Assembly (NCBI GenBank): GCA_009782495.1
Contig: WRIX01000015.1
Span: 1 to 35,233, forward strand
Source of the DNA: Treponema sp.
Lineage (GTDB): Bacteria > Spirochaetota > Spirochaetia > Treponematales > Breznakiellaceae
DNA length: 35,233 bases
Direction: 5' to 3'
Of this stretch, positions 1 to 8,073 are shown one piece after another. Numbering within the stretch: position 1 is the first letter of the stretch; the number at the start of each line of letters is the position of its first letter. The notes beneath the pieces were generated by a model. That model had not been told where the DNA came from. It did no database searches and saw nothing but the letters and a program-made list of their open reading frames with translations. Both the position numbers and the translations under genes were made by a program.

Positions 1-124
1 CGATGTTTCTTCTGAGAGCTCTAATAGTTATCCGTTAGCCATGGATAGTTCTCGAGTACTGGTAACCGCCCCGCAAGGAGCGCCTTCTAACACAACATAT
101 AACATCTTTCGTCGTGTATTATAA
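1..124 (+). CDS. C-terminal end of a truncated (left-edge) surface-like protein, ...SNSYPLAMDSSRVLVTAPQGAPSNTTYNIFRRVL*
   Basis: Open frame from base 2 to TAA 122-124. The C-terminal peptide matches the end of the opposing ORF on the minus strand. Confidence 0.5.
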   Translation, partial: DVSSESSNSYPLAMDSSRVLVTAPQGAPSNTTYNIFRRVL

Positions 125-655
125 AACACGCCGTAAAACATTGAATGTTACGGTAGGGGAAGTACCTTGCGGGCCGGTGGGGAGGACACGACCCAAAGAA
201 AAATCAAATTTATAATTATTAGCGTGTCCATCGGTTCGGCCAAGTATTGGATAAGTCTTAAGATATGATAAGGAAAAACCCCCAGATGCCAAACTTAGGC
301 TACTCGGCCCAGAATCATTACCTGCAGGATATAAGGTCCCTTCAGCGTTCCGCATCATGTCGCCATGTACGCCACTATTATAATGTGTTTTGTTTATGTC
401 ACCCGGCGATGCCAATTACACGATGCGGTGGCAGGCGATCCCTGGGCTGCGGTAGGGACAACAAGACTTGGGTCAATGTCTATATCTCCCCACCAATAAC
501 CATTGCTACCAATTGTTCCTAAATTTCGGCGATTGCGAAAAGCTCCTGAGGACGCCCCATGAGTAATGCCGTGAAAAAACCCAGTGAATAGCCTTTGCAC
601 ATCACCAGCTACGCCCTTATTATAAGGTGGTCTATTTGTGCCGGTTATTAAAAGG
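119..655 (-). pseudogene. Probable frameshifted remnant of a repeated-module protein (two NRPPYNKGVAGD.../NKTHYNSGVHGD... modules)
   Basis: ORFs 394..600 and 119..415 lie in different frames, overlap, and carry related modules ending in PTAAQGSPATASCNWHRRV and PTGPQGTSPTVTFNVLRRVL. Confidence 0.45.
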
Positions 656-733
656 GTTTAAAAACAGGGTATTACTTGATAAAACAAGGTATTTTTGCCA
701 AATTAGATGTAACTTTTTGCCAAACTTTGAGGC

Positions 734-1225
734 GTGTTACACATTGAAAGATTATATGATCCATATGCATTAAATCAGGCAATGTGCCGGTATTCTCGAG
801 ACATTTTTGGAGAAAAAAGACTGCATGCCCGGATTTTACATTTTCAAAACAAATATCAAATTCTAGACAATGATGCAAAAGAACTCATAAAATATGAGGA
901 TTATGGCATAAAAGTTGATTCATGCAGTCCTTATATTCATAGGAGAATAGCTTGCCTATTTTATTGGTTTTCTGTGTTCAAGCCATTTCGGGTAAATATT
1001 AAATCCACAATATCTGAAAACGAGAATACATACGACTACTTGGAACACCACAATGAATTTATTACATATATTATAGCGATGATGGTTTTAGACTGTGTTA
1101 ATTGGACAATAGATTTACATGAAAAATTACCTTTATTCAAACAATTTTTATACGATCTGCATTACAGAAAACTTTCCCGTTCAGCATTGGAATTTTTCTT
1201 AAGCAACTATATTTTCCCAAAATAA
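734..1225 (+). CDS. Hypothetical protein, AT-rich, no recognised family
   Basis: 163-aa ORF beginning GTG. No clear ribosome-binding site or recognisable motif. Confidence 0.4.
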   Translation: MLHIERLYDPYALNQAMCRYSRDIFGEKRLHARILHFQNKYQILDNDAKELIKYEDYGIKVDSCSPYIHRRIACLFYWFSVFKPFRVNIKSTISENENTYDYLEHHNEFITYIIAMMVLDCVNWTIDLHEKLPLFKQFLYDLHYRKLSRSALEFFLSNYIFPK

Positions 1226-1286
1226 TCATCTCCATTTACCCCAGGTTCTCTTGCCCATCCCTTCTTAAACCAGTAAACTATCTTTC

Positions 1287-1874
1287 ATGGCAGCTATTAC
1301 GCCGGGCGAACATATCGCCGAACTGCGCGAAACTTACTCAATAAGCAGGGAAACGCTTTCCGAACGGAGCGGTATTTCTGTTGATTTAATTGCAAAAATC
1401 GAAGACGAAGGGCTTATACCGGATTTGGCTCCGCTAATTAAAATCGCCAGGGCTCTTGGGGTCAGGCTGGGTACTCTATTGGACGACCGTGAAGAACTGG
1501 GACCGGTTATTACAAGAGCCGGATCCATTACCGCATCGGAACGTTTTGTAACCGGACTGCCGCAAGAATCGGCTCCGGATAAAAAAGAACACCAGGGTTT
1601 AAGTTTTAAATCCCTTGCGGCGGATAAAAACGGACGCCACATGGAACCGTTTATTGTTGATATCGAAAGCAATACGCATCAGGAAAAGTCTGCCCACGAA
1701 GGAGAAGAATTCATCCATGTCCTTGAAGGAAACCTTGCTTTGGAATACGGTACGGTCAAAGACACGCTTAATGCCGGAGATTCGGTATATTACGATTCGA
1801 TTGTACCCCATAGGGTGTATTCTGCAGACTCCAATCCGGTACGAATTCTTGCTGTAATATACACACCGGTATAA
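1287..1874 (+). CDS. XRE-family transcriptional regulator with C-terminal cupin domain
   Basis: N-terminal HTH ([33 protein letters not shown]) and C-terminal cupin ([16 protein letters not shown]...[14 protein letters not shown]). Confidence 0.9.
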   Translation: MAAITPGEHIAELRETYSISRETLSERSGISVDLIAKIEDEGLIPDLAPLIKIARALGVRLGTLLDDREELGPVITRAGSITASERFVTGLPQESAPDKKEHQGLSFKSLAADKNGRHMEPFIVDIESNTHQEKSAHEGEEFIHVLEGNLALEYGTVKDTLNAGDSVYYDSIVPHRVYSADSNPVRILAVIYTPV

Positions 1875-1876
1875 TC

Positions 1877-3526
1877 ATGGAATATATTGAAAAAACTCTG
1901 GGTGAAGTGCTGCGCGAAAAAGCCCGGGCAAATCCGGATCATGATTTTATAATCTATGCCGACCGCAGCCTCCGTTTTACCTATGCCGAATTTGACAAGC
2001 GTGTGGATGATCTTGCAAATGGTTTCCTTAACATGGGTCTAAAGAAAGGCGACCATGTGGGAATTTGGGCTACCAATGTACCGGACTGGAACTCGATACT
2101 TTTTGCCTGCGCTCGTTTGGGACTTGTTTCCATAACTGTCAACACTGCCTACAAAATCCACGAACTGGAATATGTTCTTAAACAATCTGACATGGTCTGC
2201 CTTTGTGTAATAGACGGCTGGCGCGATTCGGATTATATCGCCATTGTAAACGAGCTGGTACCGGAGTTAAAAACCTCTCAACGGGGTAACATTAACTCGT
2301 CAAAATTTCCGCTTCTAAAATACGTAGTGTATGTTGGTCAGCAAAAACACCGGGGTATGTATTCCTTTAACGAAATACTGCTCCTTGGCCAGCACACTGA
2401 TAATACAGAATTCAAGAAAGTCGAAGCTTCCATTGACCGTAACGATGTGGTAAATATGCAGTACACCAGCGGCACTACAGGATTTCCCAAAGGCGTTATG
2501 CTGACTCACCGGAACATACTCAACAATGGCCTTGGTATAGGCGACAATCAGCGCATGACCGAAACGGACATCGTATGCCTTCCTGTACCGCTCTTTCACT
2601 GTTTTGGTCTGGTACTTGGTATGATGGCAATACTCACTCACGGATCTACCGCAGCAATTATTGAATGGTTCGATCCACTGCTGGTATTGGCAACAATCCA
2701 AAAAGAAAAATGCACCGCTGTCTACGGTGTTCCAACGATGTTTATCGCAGTACTTAATCACCCTATGTTTAAAATGTTTAATCTCGCAAGCCTTCGCACC
2801 GGTATTATGGCAGGTTCACCCTGCCCTATCGAAACCATGCGCCAGGTGATAGACCTGATGCACATGGACGAAGTAACGATCTGCTACGGCCTTACCGAAT
2901 CTTCGCCGGTAATGACCCAGACTCATTTTGACGACAGTATTGAGATAAAAGTCGAGACCGTCGGCAGCGCCCTTCCCGGTGTTGAAGTAACTATCCGTGA
3001 CCCGGAAACGGGCGAGGAATGTCCGGATGGAGTACACGGCGAATTTTGCTGCCGGGGTTACAACACCATGAAAGGCTATTACAAGATGCCGGAAGCCACC
3101 TCCCAGTGCATCGACAAAGACCTCTGGCTCCATTCCGGCGATCTTGGGGTTAAAAACAAGGACGGTAACTTCAGGGTCACAGGCCGAATAAAAGACATGA
3201 TCATACGCGGCGGTGAAAATGTGTACCCCAAGGAAATCGAAGATTTCCTTTACACCATGCCCGGCATTAAAGACGTACAGGTGGTAGGCATAGCCAGCAA
3301 AAAATACGGTGAAGAAGTCGGAGCTTTTATTATTCTCCACCCGAATATTACCATAAAAGAAGAAGATATCCGCGATTTCTGCCGGAGTAAAATCAGCCGC
3401 TACAAAATCCCAAAATATGTATTTTTTGTTGAAAATTTCCCTGTTACCACCAGCGGAAAAATACAAAAATACATGTTGCGCGAACAAGGCTTAAAAATGG
3501 CGGAAAAGCTTGGAATAGCTACTTAA
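1877..3526 (+). CDS. AMP-forming acyl-CoA synthetase / fatty-acid-CoA ligase family
   Basis: Motifs [52 protein letters not shown] and TTSGKIQK. Starts 3 bp after the cupin regulator stop. Confidence 0.93.
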   Translation: MEYIEKTLGEVLREKARANPDHDFIIYADRSLRFTYAEFDKRVDDLANGFLNMGLKKGDHVGIWATNVPDWNSILFACARLGLVSITVNTAYKIHELEYVLKQSDMVCLCVIDGWRDSDYIAIVNELVPELKTSQRGNINSSKFPLLKYVVYVGQQKHRGMYSFNEILLLGQHTDNTEFKKVEASIDRNDVVNMQYTSGTTGFPKGVMLTHRNILNNGLGIGDNQRMTETDIVCLPVPLFHCFGLVLGMMAILTHGSTAAIIEWFDPLLVLATIQKEKCTAVYGVPTMFIAVLNHPMFKMFNLASLRTGIMAGSPCPIETMRQVIDLMHMDEVTICYGLTESSPVMTQTHFDDSIEIKVETVGSALPGVEVTIRDPETGEECPDGVHGEFCCRGYNTMKGYYKMPEATSQCIDKDLWLHSGDLGVKNKDGNFRVTGRIKDMIIRGGENVYPKEIEDFLYTMPGIKDVQVVGIASKKYGEEVGAFIILHPNITIKEEDIRDFCRSKISRYKIPKYVFFVENFPVTTSGKIQKYMLREQGLKMAEKLGIAT

Positions 3527-3547
3527 AATTCCAACAATCTAATTTTT

Positions 3548-3567
3548 TGTGGAAAACCTGTGAATAA
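3548..3567. promoter_or_regulatory. Pair of DnaA-box-like sequences upstream of dnaA
   Basis: TGTGGAAAA (3548-3556, one mismatch to TGTGGATAA) and TGTGAATAA (3559-3567, fits the reverse complement of TTATNCACA). Confidence 0.55.
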
Positions 3568-3753
3568 ATTGCGAAATCTCATGTCTGTTTTGAGTCAAAA
3601 TGACCATACTATACAAGGGTGTTTATAAATGCCTTTTTTGGAAAGATAATTCCTTGTATTACAAAGAATTAGATAATGTTTACTATTCAAGTATTAAGGT
3701 ACAAAAATCAAAAAAAATCATTCAAATGGATTTTCACCTATTTTCAATTGTGG

Positions 3754-3768
3754 TATAATTGTGGATAA
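3754..3768 (+). promoter_or_regulatory. dnaA promoter -10 box (TATAAT) directly followed by a perfect DnaA box
   Basis: TATAAT at 3754-3759; TGTGGATAA (reverse complement of TTATCCACA) at 3760-3768. Confidence 0.65.
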
Positions 3769-3779
3769 TACACTTTCCT

Positions 3780-5177
3780 ATGACCGAAACTGACGATTTT
3801 GCCATTATTTGGAATGAAACGCTGAATCAAATCCGCTCTGAGATAGACGAACAGGAATTCCTGACCTGGTTTAACCTGGAATTCCTGGGAGCAGATGAAA
3901 AAGAATTTACCATTGCCGTACCTTCACTTTTTTACCTAGCTCAGATAAAAGAGCGCCGCTATCAGGCTTATATAGAGGGGAAAATCGAAGAACTTATTGG
4001 CAAACATATCAGCCTGAACCTGGTAATTAAACCCCGTACAGAGCCATTAAGTCCTCCGGCTGCAGAAACTCCCGCCGGCGAGGATTCTTCGACCGCTAAA
4101 GAAGCTGTTAAGGCTAAGCCTAAAAAAGAAAAACACGGTCAGCTGCGGGATGATTACAACTTTGATACATACGTGGTAGGCGAAAATAACAGTTTTGCCG
4201 CCAATGCTGCCCAGGCCATAGCCCGCAATCCCGGTATTAACTACAATCCTTTCCTTATTTACGGCGGTGTAGGGCTGGGAAAAACCCATTTGATGCAAGC
4301 CATAGGCAACTATATTCACTATACCTCGGACAGCAAGGTTTTATACATTACCGCAGAAACCTTTACCAACGAATTCATCGCTGCTATTCACGAAAGTACC
4401 GAAAGAGCAAAAGCGGCATTTAAAAACAAGTATCGCTATGCTGATATTCTTCTGATCGACGATATCCATTTTCTCCAGAAAAAAGACGGTACTCAGGAAG
4501 AACTGTTTTACACTTTTAATACACTTTACGATTCGAACAAACAGATGGTCTTTACCTGCGACAGGCCTGTATCCGATTTAAAGGATTTTAATGAACGGCT
4601 TCGCTCCCGGGTAGGACGCGGACTTAATGTAGATCTTCAGCCTCCCAACTATGAAACCCGGTGTGCAATCCTCCGAAAAAAGGCCGATGCCTCGAAAATT
4701 GTCATCCCCGACGATGTAATCGACCTTGTCAGTAAAAATATCTCAACCAATATAAGAGATCTGGAAAGCGCTCTTAACACGCTTACCGCCTATGCACGGC
4801 TTGTAGGAAAACCGGTTACCCTGGAAATAGCACAGCAGCGGCTTAAAGATGTTTTTGCTTCCCCGCGCCAGTCTAATATTTCTATCGAAATAATCCAGCG
4901 TGTTACAGCCGAAAAATACCATCTTAGCCCTAATGACTTAAAGGGTAAAAAACGAACTCAAAGTATTGTGTACCCCCGGCAGCTTGCAATGTATATTTGC
5001 AGGGAAATAACCGAATATACCACAACGGAAATCGGTCAGGCTTTTGGGGGCAGGGATCATACTACCGTAATGTATTCATGTCAGAGAATTGAAGACCTGA
5101 TTCGCACCGATCCAACTGTAGATTCCACTGTTCAAAGCCTTATCAGGGATATAAAGGACTATAGCGTTAAGTCGTAA
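3780..5177 (+). CDS. dnaA: Chromosomal replication initiator protein DnaA
   Basis: Walker A GGVGLGKTHLMQAIGNY, LLIDDIHFLQKK, and C-terminal GGRDHTTVMYSCQRIE. ATG at 3780 preferred over TTG at 3759. Confidence 0.98.
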   Translation: MTETDDFAIIWNETLNQIRSEIDEQEFLTWFNLEFLGADEKEFTIAVPSLFYLAQIKERRYQAYIEGKIEELIGKHISLNLVIKPRTEPLSPPAAETPAGEDSSTAKEAVKAKPKKEKHGQLRDDYNFDTYVVGENNSFAANAAQAIARNPGINYNPFLIYGGVGLGKTHLMQAIGNYIHYTSDSKVLYITAETFTNEFIAAIHESTERAKAAFKNKYRYADILLIDDIHFLQKKDGTQEELFYTFNTLYDSNKQMVFTCDRPVSDLKDFNERLRSRVGRGLNVDLQPPNYETRCAILRKKADASKIVIPDDVIDLVSKNISTNIRDLESALNTLTAYARLVGKPVTLEIAQQRLKDVFASPRQSNISIEIIQRVTAEKYHLSPNDLKGKKRTQSIVYPRQLAMYICREITEYTTTEIGQAFGGRDHTTVMYSCQRIEDLIRTDPTVDSTVQSLIRDIKDYSVKS

Positions 5178-5302
5178 TTTTTGTTAATATTTATGTATAC
5201 AATGTGCATAATGAATTATGCTGTTAATTTGTGAAAAAACAGGAGCTTTTTATAAAGGTTTTGTTAATACTAAATTTCCTTTTCTTATAAGGAATTACAG
5301 GG

Positions 5303-5345
5303 TTTTCCACATTTTTTGGGCCCTTAATACTACTACTATTATTAT
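5303..5345 (+). other. oriC: oriC basal unwinding element: DnaA box, GC-rich block, DnaA-trios
   Basis: TTTTCCACA (5303-5311), GGGCCC (5318-5323), TACTACTACTATTATTAT (5328-5345; complement reads 3'-GAT-GAT-GAT-AAT-AAT-5'), followed by AT-rich DNA. Confidence 0.7.
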
Positions 5346-5375
5346 ATTAATATTTAGTATAATATAGGGGGACTT

Positions 5376-6497
5376 ATGAAATTTATCTGTGAACGAAGTA
5401 TTTTGCTAAAGGAGATTTCTTTAGCAAATGAAATTATATCCTCAAAAAATGTAAATTTGATTTTATCCAACATTTATCTTGAGGTTTCAAAAAATGAACT
5501 TTTAATTAAGGCTACCGATCTTAAGGTTAATTTTGAAACAAAGATGCCAATAGAGGTAAAGGAAGAAGGTTCAACAACTGTATTTGGAGAGAAATTTTTG
5601 GGGATTCTTAATTCCATTCCCGATGGTGAACTTGAGTTTGAACAGAAAGATAACATTATTGTTATTAAGCCTTTGTTAAAAAAAATAAAATTTAAACTCA
5701 GGTGCATTGCTTCGGATAAGTATCCTGAATTTCCTGCTTACAATAAAGATAAATATTTTGAAATACCCATAAAGAGTTTTAAAGAGATGGTAACACAAAC
5801 AGTGTTTGCTGTTTCCGATGATGAAACCCGTTATTTTATGAATGGTGTTTTATTCAGGAAGGAAGGAAATACTGTTCTTATGGTGTCAACTGACGGAAGG
5901 CGGCTTGCTTATGCAGAAAAGAATATTGATGTTAATATTGATGACTTTGAAGGAATAATTATTCCTCCGAAGATTCTGACAGTATTAATGAAGAGATCAG
6001 GTGACGAAGGAATATTGGGGATTTCTATTGTGGATAAAATTATTTTTATCTATTTTGGTTCTTACAAACTTTCATCTGTTTTGATTGAAGGACAGTTTCC
6101 GAATTATCAGCGTGTTATTCCGGAAAAACAGGAATATTCATTTACGTTAAATCGACTGGAAACTCTGGAAGCCCTGAGAAGGGTTTCGCTTCTTGTTGAA
6201 CAAAAATCTCACAGGGTTTACTTGATTTTAACGCCGGGAGTCATGACTATTTCTTCCAGCAGGGATGATAGAAATGATGAAGGAGATATAGGTAATGCCA
6301 AGGAAGAAATTCCCTGTAAATACGATGGGGATGAAATAGCTATGGCGTTAAATTACCGGTATATTGAGGAGCCTTTTAAAATAATGACCGAAGATGAAAT
6401 CAGCATTCATTTTACTGAAGCAGCAAAGGCCATTACCATAAAGCCTGTTCCGGAAAAAGATTTCTTTCACATCGTCATGCCCATGCAACTCGATTAA
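5376..6497 (+). CDS. dnaN: DNA polymerase III subunit beta (sliding clamp)
   Basis: Full-length DnaN-like sequence with typical C-terminal ...FFHIVMPMQLD. Lies between dnaA and recF; upstream AGGGGG ribosome-binding site. Confidence 0.95.
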   Translation: MKFICERSILLKEISLANEIISSKNVNLILSNIYLEVSKNELLIKATDLKVNFETKMPIEVKEEGSTTVFGEKFLGILNSIPDGELEFEQKDNIIVIKPLLKKIKFKLRCIASDKYPEFPAYNKDKYFEIPIKSFKEMVTQTVFAVSDDETRYFMNGVLFRKEGNTVLMVSTDGRRLAYAEKNIDVNIDDFEGIIIPPKILTVLMKRSGDEGILGISIVDKIIFIYFGSYKLSSVLIEGQFPNYQRVIPEKQEYSFTLNRLETLEALRRVSLLVEQKSHRVYLILTPGVMTISSSRDDRNDEGDIGNAKEEIPCKYDGDEIAMALNYRYIEEPFKIMTEDEISIHFTEAAKAITIKPVPEKDFFHIVMPMQLD

Positions 6498-6551
6498 GGC
6501 CGTTTCAAAATGCCAAATTTTGGAACAATTGCTTTAGATTTATTTTGATCG

Positions 6552-7754
6552 GTGAATATGGCCTTTCTTTCTCTTTGTACAGCTTCATTTCGTAATCTTG
6601 TTGATGCTCAAATTGATACTTCCGCAAAAAATATTTTTCTTGTTGGGGAAAACGGCCAAGGGAAAACCAATTTTCTTGAAGCATTATACTTTTGTGCCTA
6701 CGCTTCTTCTTTTCGCGGTGTAAAAGACAGCGATCTTGTCCGTAGCGGCGGAATAAGCTTTTCTGCCGCCGCAGTTCTTGGTCAGCTTCAAAGTGATGCG
6801 ATAAATACTTTGTGTACCGGGGAAGTTGCTGTTCTGTTGCCAAACCATGTTTCGGTCAAAGTGGAAAAAACCAGAAAAACTATTACACTGGACGGAAAAA
6901 AAATAATGGATCGTAAAGATCTGCTGGATACGGTTCCTGTTGTTGTCTTTTGCCATGAAGACATGGAATTTGTTTCAGGCAGCCAGGAAAAACGGCGTTG
7001 GTTTTTTGATCAAACTCAAAGCCTTTATGATCCGGTTTATCTGGACGATCTTCGTAAATACCGCCGTGTACTTAAAACCCGGAACACCGTGCTTAAAGAT
7101 ACAAAAGCCGACGGTGATTATCATCGGACAAATGAGTTACTTGATGTACTGGATCCCCAACTGGCCGAGTACGGACTGCGGCTTATGGAAAAACGCAGTA
7201 CTGCGGCGGAGCGCTTTTCTGCCGTATTCAGCCCTCTGTACCGGGAAGTGTCGGGCATTGAAGGAATAACTGTCTGTTATGTTCCTTCCTGGAAAAACAT
7301 CAATTCGGGGCAACAAGATAATATTGAAGCTATAGTCAAACGGCTTGCAGAGCGCAGGACAGCGGATCTTGCCCAGACCGTAACGCTTTCCGGACCCCAC
7401 CGCGACCGCTATCATTATGTACAAGTGCAGCCGGAAGGGACGTATGTTAAAAATGAAAGTGCCGCTGAATTTGCCGGAAATGCATCTACCGGGCAACGGC
7501 GTCTATTGGCGTTACTGCTCCGTATTGCCCAATCACGGTGTTTTTCGGATTTTACCGGAAAAACGCCGGTATTGCTGCTGGATGATGTACTTTTGGAACT
7601 GGATGGAGAAAAGCGCCATCGTTTCCTTTCCGTTATGCCCGATTATGAGCAGGCTTTTTACACTTTTCTGCCCGAAGAACCCTACAAAAAATACAGTAAT
7701 TCCGGTACGCTTGTTTATTATGTTAAAAGCGGTGGTGTTGGTAAAACCCCCTGA
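6552..7754 (+). CDS. recF: DNA replication and repair protein RecF
   Basis: GENGQGKTNFLEALYFC, TLSGPHRDRY, ASTGQRRLLALLLRIAQ and LLLDDVLLELD motifs. Confidence 0.95.
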   Translation: MNMAFLSLCTASFRNLVDAQIDTSAKNIFLVGENGQGKTNFLEALYFCAYASSFRGVKDSDLVRSGGISFSAAAVLGQLQSDAINTLCTGEVAVLLPNHVSVKVEKTRKTITLDGKKIMDRKDLLDTVPVVVFCHEDMEFVSGSQEKRRWFFDQTQSLYDPVYLDDLRKYRRVLKTRNTVLKDTKADGDYHRTNELLDVLDPQLAEYGLRLMEKRSTAAERFSAVFSPLYREVSGIEGITVCYVPSWKNINSGQQDNIEAIVKRLAERRTADLAQTVTLSGPHRDRYHYVQVQPEGTYVKNESAAEFAGNASTGQRRLLALLLRIAQSRCFSDFTGKTPVLLLDDVLLELDGEKRHRFLSVMPDYEQAFYTFLPEEPYKKYSNSGTLVYYVKSGGVGKTP

Positions 7755-7767
7755 TTTGGAGTGAAAG

Positions 7768-8073
7768 TTGAAAAAAGCAGGTGACATACTTTCGGCTTTT
7801 TTGGATAAGGAAACTCTGGAAAAGGCGGAGCAAATGGGTAAATTATTTTCCCAAAATGTCTGGGCAGACTTGCTTGCAAGCTGTAAGCTGTCCCAGGGAG
7901 TTTCCCACTCTCACATCGCCGAACTGATAAAAACTGTTTTACTTATTGAAGCGGATCATCCCGGCTGGATCCAACTATTCCAAACCAAACAAACCGAACT
8001 GCTTGAAGCTGTCCGAAAGCGTTTTCCTGAAATTACCTTTACCGGGATTTCATTTAGATTAATGAAACCATAG
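7768..8073 (+). CDS. DUF721 / DciA-like protein
   Basis: Small protein directly after recF, with DUF721-like pattern W...LA...S..SHIAELIKTVLLIEADHPGWIQLFQTKQTELLEAVRKRFPE. Confidence 0.65.
   Translation: MKKAGDILSAFLDKETLEKAEQMGKLFSQNVWADLLASCKLSQGVSHSHIAELIKTVLLIEADHPGWIQLFQTKQTELLEAVRKRFPEITFTGISFRLMKP

Noticed and set aside
119-655. Diversity-generating retroelement variable region
   Set aside because: Repeated C-terminal motifs are present, but no reverse transcriptase or template repeat with adenine-specific changes is visible in the window.
1334-3487. Minus-strand ORFs antisense to the cupin regulator and acyl-CoA ligase (1334..1672, 2315..2761, 2816..3487)
   Set aside because: They overlap strongly supported genes and show no recognisable domain; shadow ORFs.
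3649-3669. ATTCCTTGTATTACAAAGAAT hairpin as a regulator site
   Set aside because: Short, AT-rich, one mismatch in 9; plausible by chance in this AT-rich spacer.
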